DNA of 64,000 nt from Viridibacterium silvisoli (GTDB lineage: Bacteria; Pseudomonadota; Gammaproteobacteria; Burkholderiales; Rhodocyclaceae), in contig NZ_JAYXHS010000001.1 in NCBI RefSeq assembly GCF_036017035.1, positions 1,054,001 to 1,118,000 of the forward strand, written 5' to 3'. A program made the position numbers and the translations under genes. Shown here piece after piece: positions 53,203-59,783 of this stretch; the stretch's first letter is position 1; every line of letters starts with the position of its first letter. The notes under the pieces were generated by a model. It was not told the DNA's origin and searched no databases. It worked only from the letters and a program-made list of their open reading frames with translations.

Positions 53203-53486
53203 GCGCACAGATACTCTCCATCCGCACCGACGATGCCAAAGGCATCCTCGGCCTCGACCTCGACGACGGCACGCAGGGCGAACTCAGCTACGCACGCTTG
53301 CGCGCCGCCTGCCGCTGCGCCGAATGCACTGCCCTGCAACGCCGTGGCGGCAACATCGACGCGGCGGAAGTCGTGCTGAATGCAATCGCGCCCGTAGGCG
53401 GCCATGCGCTCAATCTGCACTTCTCCGACGGCCACACACGTGGCATCTACCCCTTTCCGTATCTCGTCGAACTCGTGATGGCGTAG
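53199..53486 (+). CDS. DUF971 (gamma-butyrobetaine hydroxylase-like N-terminal) protein
   Basis: A 95-residue protein of the DUF971 family, the domain that also forms the N terminus of gamma-butyrobetaine hydroxylase. The pattern LSYARLRAACRCAECTALQR, with a CxxC pair after an additional cysteine, is the zinc-binding signature; it ends DGHTRGIYPFPYLVELV. It is coupled to the HEAT gene (ATGA). In other bacteria single-domain members are found near iron-sulfur-assembly genes. Here it ends the GntR-flavoprotein operon. The following inverted repeat begins within its last codons. Confidence 0.9.
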   Translation: MSAQILSIRTDDAKGILGLDLDDGTQGELSYARLRAACRCAECTALQRRGGNIDAAEVVLNAIAPVGGHALNLHFSDGHTRGIYPFPYLVELVMA

Positions 53487-53821
53487 GGCGGAACTCCTCC
53501 AGAGGTTCCGCCAGCCGCCGTGAGGCGGCCCCACGCAGCATACGTTTTTGGCGCAAACCCGGCGGAGCCGCTTCGCGTTCCGCCCTACGCTCAGAATGCA
53601 GGAGCGGGCCATGCTCGCGACACCACGGGTTCAAGCAGGCCTGTGCCACGACGTACCTTGCGTTGTTGCGGGCAGGGCCCGCTCCTACAGTTCGTCGTCT
53701 TGCCCGCGACAACCTGTAGGTCGGAAAAGCGGAGCGCCTTCCGACACATATTGGGCTCAACAACCCTCATGCCAGTTCTGCGCGCCGGATGTCGGAAGGC
53801 GCTCCGCTTTTCCGACCTACA
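53481..53821. repeat. Island of three inverted repeats
   Basis: Three independent inverted repeats lie end to end. The first has 14-nt perfect arms (53481-53494 and 53577-53590). The second has 11-nt arms (53600-53610 and 53676-53686). The third has perfect 32-nt arms (53715-53746 and 53790-53821). All three are of the GTAGG..., GGAGCGGG... classes seen as dispersed intergenic elements in proteobacteria. No gene is present; short open frames across it are by-products of the repeats. Confidence 0.85.
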
Positions 53822-53834
53822 CCCGACACGATTA

Positions 53835-53864
53835 TTAGTTGCATAACTAATCAATAGCAACTAA
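53835..53864. promoter_or_regulatory. MarR-type operator before the second marR gene
   Basis: TTAGTTGCATAACTAA (53835-53850) plus a third half-site AGCAACTAA (53856-53864). Its left element is repeated before the tautomerase gene at 54427-54442. Confidence 0.68.
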
Positions 53865-53873
53865 AGTGGATTC

Positions 53874-54290
53874 ATGTTTGATCAATGCCTCTACTTCAAC
53901 ACCACCTCGCTCGCCCGCCTGCTGGAGCGCGAATGGACCGCCGCCTTCAAGCCCTTCGAGCTCACACCGCCGCAGGCCTTCCTGCTGCGCACCGTGCTCA
54001 ACCAGCCAGGCCTGTTGCAACGCGAGCTGGCCGACATGATGACCATCGCGCGGCCAACCGCCACGCGCCTGCTCGATGGCCTGCAGGAGAAAGCATTGAT
54101 CGAGCGCCGCAGTTCCGCCAACGACGGCCGCGAATGGGAGATCCACCCGACCAGGGCCGCACGTGCCATCGAGACCGGACTTAACGAAGCGAGCGGTGCC
54201 GTGACGAAGCGGTTAAAGAAACAGCTTGGCACCGATGTGTTCGCCGGGGTCGTGGGGCAACTGAAGGAGATACGTAGCTCGCTCGGCTAA
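53874..54290 (+). CDS. MarR-family transcriptional regulator
   Basis: A 138-residue MarR-type regulator. It begins MFDQCLYFNTTSLARLLERE, has the recognition helix region QRELADMMTIARPTATRLLDG and the wing RRSSANDGREWEIHPT, where the DxR motif reads DGRE. The cysteine near the N terminus (residue 5) could serve as a redox sensor, but that is speculative. The TAGTTGCAT motif in its own leader recurs before the tautomerase gene 185 nt downstream, so it probably represses itself and that gene. Confidence 0.9.
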   Translation: MFDQCLYFNTTSLARLLEREWTAAFKPFELTPPQAFLLRTVLNQPGLLQRELADMMTIARPTATRLLDGLQEKALIERRSSANDGREWEIHPTRAARAIETGLNEASGAVTKRLKKQLGTDVFAGVVGQLKEIRSSLG

Positions 54291-54292
54291 TA

Positions 54293-54365
54293 CGTCAGTC
54301 CCGCGGACGCGGGAATCCAGTGGCGCTAGAGCCATCTGGATCCCGGCCTCCGTCGGGATGATGAC
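54293..54365. repeat. 28-nt dispersed repeat, copy 3, with inverted partner
   Basis: The direct element is at 54293-54320 and a reversed copy at 54336-54365, forming a large hairpin just after the marR stop. It may separate the marR message from the tautomerase gene. Confidence 0.75.
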
Positions 54366-54426
54366 TTGATGTGATATTCGAACCCGCCAGGCGCCCGGGA
54401 TAAGTTGGCGCCTCCTATGTGCCCAT

Positions 54427-54442
54427 ATAGTTGCATCGCTAA
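54427..54442. promoter_or_regulatory. Second copy of the MarR-type operator, before the tautomerase gene
   Basis: ATAGTTGCATCGCTAA matches the marR-leader operator in 13 of 16 positions (TAGTTGCAT conserved). It lies 33 nt before the tautomerase start. Confidence 0.62.
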
Positions 54443-54474
54443 CCATATGACTCAAAGCCGAAAGAAAAACCACC

Positions 54475-54873
54475 ATGCCCATCCTCAACGTAAAACTTGG
54501 CGCCTCCAGATCCCGCGAGACCACGCAGCGCGTCGCTGCCCTGCTCATCGATCTCACTACCCGCATCCTGCGCAAGGACCCGAAAGTCACGGCCATCGCC
54601 ATCGACTACGTCGATCCGGAGGACTGGATCATCGCCGGCAGATCACTCGCCGAACACAGGCTGGCGAGCTTCTACTTCGACATCAAGATCACCGACGAGA
54701 CCAACACCAAGGACGAGAAGGCGCGCTACATCCGCGAAGCCTTCGACGGCTTCCGCCAGATACTCGGCGAGCTGCACGAGGAGAGCTACATCTACGTTCA
54801 GGATGTACGCGCTGCGGCGTATGGCTATGGTGGCCGCACGCAGGAGTCGCGCTACCAGCACCCCGCGCGCTGA
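54475..54873 (+). CDS. Tautomerase family protein
   Basis: A 132-residue protein of the 4-oxalocrotonate tautomerase/MIF superfamily. The catalytic amino-terminal proline follows the initiator Met (MPILNVKLG), as it must for activity after Met removal. The size corresponds to two tandem beta-alpha-beta units in one chain. A gene of this group is commonly found next to a marR regulator, and the shared operator supports that here. The substrate is unknown. The ATG at 54475 has no strong Shine-Dalgarno (AAGAAAAACCACC). Confidence 0.82.
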   Translation: MPILNVKLGASRSRETTQRVAALLIDLTTRILRKDPKVTAIAIDYVDPEDWIIAGRSLAEHRLASFYFDIKITDETNTKDEKARYIREAFDGFRQILGELHEESYIYVQDVRAAAYGYGGRTQESRYQHPAR

Positions 54874-54891
54874 GACACATGGCCACGCGAA

Positions 54892-54917
54892 AAGAAAATC
54901 GGGCCCGCAGGCCCGAT
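54892..54917 (-). terminator. Terminator for the leftward PEP-CTERM remnant
   Basis: ATCGGGCC-CGCA-GGCCCGAT; on the minus strand it is followed by TTTTCTTTT. It is a remnant of the terminator for the now truncated PEP-CTERM gene. Confidence 0.72.
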
Positions 54918-54943
54918 CTGTTCCAGCGCATGGTCGCGTGCGA

Positions 54944-55110
54944 TCAGGCCTTGAGGCGACGACGCGTGGTGATGCCCAGCATGCCCAGCTCCGGCACGGC
55001 GGCCTGAATGCCGAAGGAGTAGTTCTGGCCGGCAGTGAGTGCGCTGGTATTGATCAGCCAATCAACATTGCCATCACCATACGGGTTGCCGACCAGCACG
55101 CCGAACAACG
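54944..55110 (-). pseudogene. 3' remnant of a PEP-CTERM protein gene
   Basis: Only the last 55 or so codons survive: GNVDWLINTSALTAGQNYSF, then a shortened PEP-CTERM tail with AVPELGMLGITTRRRLKA, in which most of the hydrophobic stretch between PE and the Arg-rich end is missing. A terminator follows at 54892. To the right the frame runs straight into the ROK-kinase remnant on the other strand. The loss of the 5' part and of the hydrophobic stretch makes it non-functional. Confidence 0.72.
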
Positions 55111-55111
55111 C

Positions 55112-55408
55112 CCCGCCTGGGACAGCGTCGTGCACTACACCGCCACCGCACTCGCCAACATCATCCTGACCCTCTCACCACAATGCATCATCCTCGGCGG
55201 CAGCGTGCGCAAAGCAGGTGCATTGGGGGAAGCCGTGTTCTTTGTGCGGCTGCGTGAGGCGGGGCGGGAGAGCCTGAACGGCTACATCGCGTCGTCAGCC
55301 ATTCTTGAATCCATAGATCGTTATCTCGTTGCCCCAACGCTTGACGATGCTGCTGGTCTATGCGGGGCGGCGAGGCTGGCACAACGGCTGCCGGGAGATG
55401 TTGCGTGA
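55112..55408 (+). pseudogene. ROK-family sugar kinase, C-terminal remnant
   Basis: The plus frame encodes the last third of a ROK-family (fructokinase-like) sugar kinase: AWDSVVHYTATALANIILTL, then SPQCIILGGSVRKAG and a normal C-terminal end with stop at 55408. No start codon, N-terminal domain or ATP-binding motif is present. The left border is an abrupt junction with the PEP-CTERM remnant. A 30-bp segment at its start (55115-55144) is repeated exactly at 56306-56335. Confidence 0.8.
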
Positions 55409-55443
55409 CACAGCTTCATGGCAGGAATACCAACCGCGCGCAC

Positions 55444-55473
55444 AAAAAAGTGGCCGGAAGCGGCCACTTTTTT
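55444..55473. terminator. Bidirectional terminator
   Basis: A perfect 13-bp stem (AAAAAAGTGGCCG, loop GAAG, CGGCCACTTTTTT) serves the leftward PEP-CTERM gene at 55505 and ends any rightward reading of the ROK remnant. Confidence 0.92.
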
Positions 55474-55504
55474 CGCTAGCTGCGAGGGACGCAGCGAAGA
55501 TGTT

Positions 55505-56086
55505 TCATACGCGCTTGTGCCGGCTCCATCCCAATCCCGCCAGGCCGAGGGCGACCAATGCCAGCGACGCAGGTTCCGGTACATCCGTGCGATCCTCCCG
55601 CACATACTCGACCACATAGCCGGCGAAGGCGCCGTAGCCGGTGTGGCCGGTCGGAGCATTGTTCCAGGCGTCGCCGGTAGCAAAGTACGCGAATGCCAAA
55701 GCGTTTTCATTGGTGTTGGTGGGTTCGCCTGGTGCCCAATTCGTGTAGCTCCAGGCCTCTCCCGTGACCCATTGCCAGCCGACATTGGCTGCGGAGCCGG
55801 GGGGCTGGAAAGCGCCCAACCAGTAAGGACGCTCTGCGTCAGCGCCATAGTCCGGCACGAGTCCAGCGATAAAGGCGTTCTCGGCAGCCGACGTAACGGT
55901 CGCCAGATAACCACCTGCCGCTTCAGCTGCGGCTTTTGAATCGGTCCAGTTGATGCTGTTCGCTGAAACCGCTTCATACCAATGATCATTGCCGCCGCTT
56001 GCGGCAGTCCATTGAATGGGTATTGCACTGGCAGCACCGGCAAACAGCAAGCTACCCAACAGGGCCCAACAGGTCGTGATTCGCAT
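55505..56086 (-). CDS. PEP-CTERM protein with C-type lectin-like domain
   Basis: A 193-residue exported protein. Signal peptide MRITTCWALLGSLLFAGAAS, then a C-type-lectin-like domain: HWYEAVSANSINWTDSKAAA, YLATVTSAAENAFIAGL, YWLGAFQPPGS, WQWVTGEAWSYTNWAPGEPT and NENALAFAYF. It ends with DVPEPASLALVALGLAGLG and SRHKRV, a full PEP-CTERM tail. The conserved cysteines of animal lectin domains are absent, as is normal for the bacterial versions. The ATG at 56086 is chosen because the signal peptide follows directly; the longer frame overlaps the ROK remnant. It may bind surface glycans. Confidence 0.88.
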   Translation of the reverse strand: MRITTCWALLGSLLFAGAASAIPIQWTAASGGNDHWYEAVSANSINWTDSKAAAEAAGGYLATVTSAAENAFIAGLVPDYGADAERPYWLGAFQPPGSAANVGWQWVTGEAWSYTNWAPGEPTNTNENALAFAYFATGDAWNNAPTGHTGYGAFAGYVVEYVREDRTDVPEPASLALVALGLAGLGWSRHKRV

Positions 56087-56208
56087 AGCGTCTCCAAAGT
56101 GGAATATTCCACCGCTCGCAACGCAAAAATCACGCCAATTGAAAAAGCTGAACGAGATCAAACCCTCATTGTGAAATTGCCAATTGCCCCCAGCGCGGGA
56201 CTGTAAGC

Positions 56209-56350
56209 ATCGTCGACACGGCCGACCGCTGGAAGGCCTTTGTGCCGGCCCCGCCATCCATGCCCGCACCAGCCTGCATGCCGACAACTCCCTGCCGATC
56301 ACTCAGCCTGGGACAGCGTCGTGCACTACACCGCCGACGCACTCATTGAG
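56209..56350 (+). pseudogene. ROK-family kinase, middle remnant with frameshift
   Basis: One frame gives RPLEGLCAGPAIHAR, the conserved ROK segment after the zinc-binding cysteines; another gives LPADHSAWDSVVHYTADAL, the segment that should follow about 15 residues later. The two are joined only across a frameshift near 56262-56285. After 56350 the similarity ends. The 30-bp exact match to 55115-55144 shows that two copies of the kinase gene once existed here. Confidence 0.75.
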
Positions 56351-56398
56351 AGTTCGTGCCTTGATGCCGCGCAAACCTTTCCGATAGACTCGGCCACG

Positions 56399-56758
56399 AT
56401 GAAACGCCTGTTGCTGATCCTCTTTGTGCTGTTGTTACCGCTGGAATCCATCTGGGCGGTAGCAGGTGCATTCTGTGGACACGAGGCGGATGCCGGCTCA
56501 CAGCAACACTTCGGTCATCACACGGACCAGCATCAGCACGCACCTGCCGATCAGGATGGCACCGACAAGTCGCAGGCGAGCGGCGAATGCGGTGCCTGCC
56601 ATTTCGGTCATTGCTGCTTCATGTTGACCTCCTTCACGCTTCAAACGACGGCTTCACCTGCCGTGTATGCCGTCATCCGCAAAGGCTCCCCGCCCGCGCG
56701 TTCCAATGCCCGTCCAGAACGGCCCAAGTGGCCAGGCTCCCAGCCAGCGCTCGCCTGA
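56399..56758 (+). CDS. CzcI-like small exported protein
   Basis: A 119-residue protein with a signal peptide (MKRLLLILFVLLLPLESIWA) and a His- and Cys-rich centre (HFGHHTDQHQHAPADQDG; CGACHFGHCCF). Small proteins of this sort (CzcI family) sit at the start of czcCBA operons and are thought to modulate metal response in the periplasm. It lies 114 nt before czcC. The frame upstream of the ATG at 56399 belongs to the ROK remnant and is excluded. Confidence 0.75.
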   Translation: MKRLLLILFVLLLPLESIWAVAGAFCGHEADAGSQQHFGHHTDQHQHAPADQDGTDKSQASGECGACHFGHCCFMLTSFTLQTTASPAVYAVIRKGSPPARSNARPERPKWPGSQPALA

Positions 56759-56872
56759 TCAGGCAAGCCTGCGCACCTCGTGTCCCTTCGCTGCTGACCC
56801 ATAGCGCCTGATTCCGTTGATTCAGGCGCGTGAGTGGCGCGTGTCTGATTCAAACCGAGCAGGAGTAATTCC

Positions 56873-58249
56873 ATGCGCCTTTTTCAGCGCAATGTTCTGG
56901 CGTGCCTATTGGGTACCGCCGCTGTTTCCGTATGCCTTCGTCCGGCATTTGCCGAGCACCCGACTGATCGACTGGTCGTCGCCAACGTGCCGCTGGACCT
57001 GTCGCTCAAACCGTCCGCGGTTTCGCCATCCGTAGTTCGAGGCGCAGCACTTACAGAGCGTGAAGCCATGCAGCGCGCACTCGCGCATAGCCCCTGGCTG
57101 CGCGCAGCAGGGCGAGAAGTGGAAGCAGCCAATGGTGCTGTCGACCAGGGCGGGGCACGACCGAACCCCGAGCTGTCTTACGAAATGGAGGACACGCGCA
57201 AGGCCTCGCGTACCAACACGGTGATCCTCAGCCAGCCACTCGAACTGGGTGGCAAACGTGCCGCACGCATCAGTGCTGCGGAACGTGGCCGTGACGTCGC
57301 AAGCGCGCAGTTATCCGTGCGTCGCGCCGAGCTTCGCGCGCAGGTGCAGGCCGGCTTCCGCGAGATATTGGCAGCCCAGGAGAGCCTGCATCAGGGCGAC
57401 GAAAGTCTGGCCTTGGCGCAGCGCGCGACGCAGGCCGCTGCCCGACGTGTGCAGGCAGGCAGCGCCTCACCGCAGGAAGCAACACGTGCGCGACTCGAAG
57501 AGAGCGGAGCCAGGCTCGCCCGTGCCCAGGCCGAGGCTGCGCTTGGCGCTGCGCGTGATCGACTGGCAGCCCTGTGGGGCATCGCACAGGCGGACTTCAC
57601 ACGCGTCGAGGGACGCTTCGATGAGCTTCCGCTGGTGCCAACTCGCGAAGCCCTGCTGAGTCGTCTCGACAACGCACCCGCACTCGCAGTGGCCAACAAT
57701 GAAGCGACGCGTCGACAAGCCCTCACACAGGTCGAGCAGAGCCGACGCTACCCCGATCTGAACGTGAGTGTCGGCGTCAAGCGCGATGCAGAGGTCGGGC
57801 GTAACCAGGCCGTCCTCGGCGTCAGCATCCCTTTGCCATTGTTCGACAGTAATCGCGGCAACCTGCGCGAGGCCCTCGCTCGTCGCGAGCAGGCTCTGGA
57901 CGAACTGGCGGTGACGCGCGCCAGCGTGAGCGCCGAGCTGATGCAAGCGCGAGATCGCCTGCTGCTCAGCCGCCTCGAAGCCGACAGCCTGACGAATGAA
58001 AGCCTGCCCGGTGCGCAGAGCGCGCTCGATGCCGCAACCCGCGGTTACGAGCTGGGCAAGTTCGGTTTCCTCGACGTCCTCGATGCACAGCGCAGCCTGT
58101 TTCAACTGAAGACCCAACGCTTGCGCGCATGGATAGAAGCGCACAAGGCAGCAGGCGATATCGCGCGCCTGCTCGGCGACGAAACAGACGCCGAAACCAT
58201 CACGAACACATCGTCAATCGCGGGCCAGACGCCTGACAGGAAGCCATGA
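56873..58249 (+). CDS. czcC: Outer-membrane efflux protein CzcC (TolC family)
   Basis: A 458-residue outer-membrane factor of the TolC type, the exit channel of a three-part metal efflux pump. It has a signal peptide (RNVLACLLGTAAVSVCL), two repeated helical outer-membrane efflux domains with REAMQRALAHSPWLRAA, PELSYEMEDT and LGVSIPLPLFDSNRGNLREA, and the second-half GYELGKFGFLDVLDAQRSLF. AGGAG lies seven nucleotides before the ATG. Its stop is one base from the czcB start. Confidence 0.93.
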   Translation: MRLFQRNVLACLLGTAAVSVCLRPAFAEHPTDRLVVANVPLDLSLKPSAVSPSVVRGAALTEREAMQRALAHSPWLRAAGREVEAANGAVDQGGARPNPELSYEMEDTRKASRTNTVILSQPLELGGKRAARISAAERGRDVASAQLSVRRAELRAQVQAGFREILAAQESLHQGDESLALAQRATQAAARRVQAGSASPQEATRARLEESGARLARAQAEAALGAARDRLAALWGIAQADFTRVEGRFDELPLVPTREALLSRLDNAPALAVANNEATRRQALTQVEQSRRYPDLNVSVGVKRDAEVGRNQAVLGVSIPLPLFDSNRGNLREALARREQALDELAVTRASVSAELMQARDRLLLSRLEADSLTNESLPGAQSALDAATRGYELGKFGFLDVLDAQRSLFQLKTQRLRAWIEAHKAAGDIARLLGDETDAETITNTSSIAGQTPDRKP

Positions 58250-58250
58250 C

Positions 58251-59771
58251 ATGAAAATCAATACGCATGACATAAACAAACGCCAATGGGCCATGATCTT
58301 CGCTCTGCTGGCGATTGCCGCCATTGGCGCCGCACTCATCCTTGGCGTTGCGCCGAGCAAGAGTGGTGGCGATGGACACGGCCATGCTGACGAGCATGGG
58401 CATGCAGAGGGCGAGCACGTCGAGGCTGAAGCCAAGGGGCCCCATGGCGGGGAGTTGTTCAAGGACGGTGACTTCGGTCTTGAAGTGAAACTCGCCGAAG
58501 AAGGTGGTGAGGCGCGTCTGCGCGTCTGGCTCTTCGACAAGGACACGGCGCTACCAGCATCGGCAGCCACGCTGGCCGTCACGCTGACGCGGGCCAATGG
58601 CGACAAGGAAAACATCAGCTTCGCTGCTGACAAAGACAGTTTGCGCAGCGTGCAGAGGATTGCCGAACCGCATGCCTTTGAAGCCGCCATCGAAGCGCAG
58701 ACACCGAAAGAGCCTTACCTGTTCAGCTTCACGAAGGATGAAGGTGAAGTCGCCATGAGCGAGGCGCAGATCAAGGCGGCGAACATCACGGTGGATAGCG
58801 CCGCTGCCGCGAGCATCCGCAACACGCTGCAGCTTCCGGGCGAGATCCGCTTCAACCAGGATCGCACCGCGCACGTCGTACCGCGCGTGCAGGGCGTCGT
58901 GGAAAGCGTGCATGCCGACCTTGGTCAGCAGTTGAAGAAGGGGCAATTGCTGGCGGTGATCACCAGCACTTCAGTCTCGGAGCTGCGCAGCGAGCAACTG
59001 GCAACGCAGAAGCGCCTGGCGCTGGCGAAGACGACTTTCGAGCGAGAGAAGAAGCTGTGGGAAGAGAAGATCACCCCGCAGCAGGACTATCTGCAAGCAG
59101 AGCAGGTGTTGCGTGAAGCGGAGATTGCGAACGCCAACGCCCAACAGAAACTTGCGGCGCTGGGTGTCGGCGGACTGTCAGGCAATCAACTGAGCCGCTT
59201 CGAATTGCGCGCTCCCTTCGACGGCATGGTGGTCGAGAAGCACGTCACCCTCGGCGAATCCGTCAAGGAGGATGCGCAGCTCTTCACGCTTTCCGACCTT
59301 TCAAACGTCTGGGCCGAAATGAGTGTGCCCGCCAAGGATATGAACCTCGTGCGCGTGGGCGACAAGGTCACGATTCGCGCGACGGCGTTCGAGTCACAGG
59401 CCAGCGGCAAAGTGTCCTACGTCGGCGCGCTGATTGGTGAGCAGACACGCACCGCGACCGCGCGCGTGACCCTGCCGAATCCGCAGGGCGCGTGGCGGCC
59501 TGGCCTCTTCGTGAATGTCGAACTCACCTCCAGCGAAACGCCGGTGGCGGTGAGCATCGCGAGCGATGCGATCCAGACTATTGGCGACAAACCCACCGTG
59601 TTCGTGCGTACCAATGCCGGCTTCGTGGCACAGCCGGTCGAGCTTGGCCGCAGCGACGGCCAGCGCGTCGAAGTACTCAAGGGCCTCAAGGCCGGCACGC
59701 GTTACGCGGCTGCAGGCAGCTTCGTGGTGAAAGCCGAACTCGGCAAGTCATCCGCCGCACACGAACACTGA
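58251..59771 (+). CDS. czcB: Efflux RND periplasmic adaptor CzcB
   Basis: A 506-residue membrane-fusion protein. An N-terminal membrane helix (about residues 12-32) is followed by a His-rich region (GHADEHGHAEGEH) and an N-terminal domain of about 120 residues starting GPHGGELFKDGDFGLEV, found in CzcB-type adaptors and proposed to bind or sense metal. The adaptor core has VQGVVESVHADLGQQLKKGQ, a hairpin, and the lipoyl/barrel part FDGMVVEKHVTLGESVKEDA. It links CzcA in the inner membrane to CzcC. The start is one base after the czcC stop. Confidence 0.93.
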   Translation: MKINTHDINKRQWAMIFALLAIAAIGAALILGVAPSKSGGDGHGHADEHGHAEGEHVEAEAKGPHGGELFKDGDFGLEVKLAEEGGEARLRVWLFDKDTALPASAATLAVTLTRANGDKENISFAADKDSLRSVQRIAEPHAFEAAIEAQTPKEPYLFSFTKDEGEVAMSEAQIKAANITVDSAAAASIRNTLQLPGEIRFNQDRTAHVVPRVQGVVESVHADLGQQLKKGQLLAVITSTSVSELRSEQLATQKRLALAKTTFEREKKLWEEKITPQQDYLQAEQVLREAEIANANAQQKLAALGVGGLSGNQLSRFELRAPFDGMVVEKHVTLGESVKEDAQLFTLSDLSNVWAEMSVPAKDMNLVRVGDKVTIRATAFESQASGKVSYVGALIGEQTRTATARVTLPNPQGAWRPGLFVNVELTSSETPVAVSIASDAIQTIGDKPTVFVRTNAGFVAQPVELGRSDGQRVEVLKGLKAGTRYAAAGSFVVKAELGKSSAAHEH

Positions 59772-59783
59772 GAGGGATGACAA

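Noticed and set aside
53481..53821. CRISPR array or insertion-sequence ends
   Set aside because: Repeats are inverted pairs of three different families, with no regular spacers and no transposase gene.
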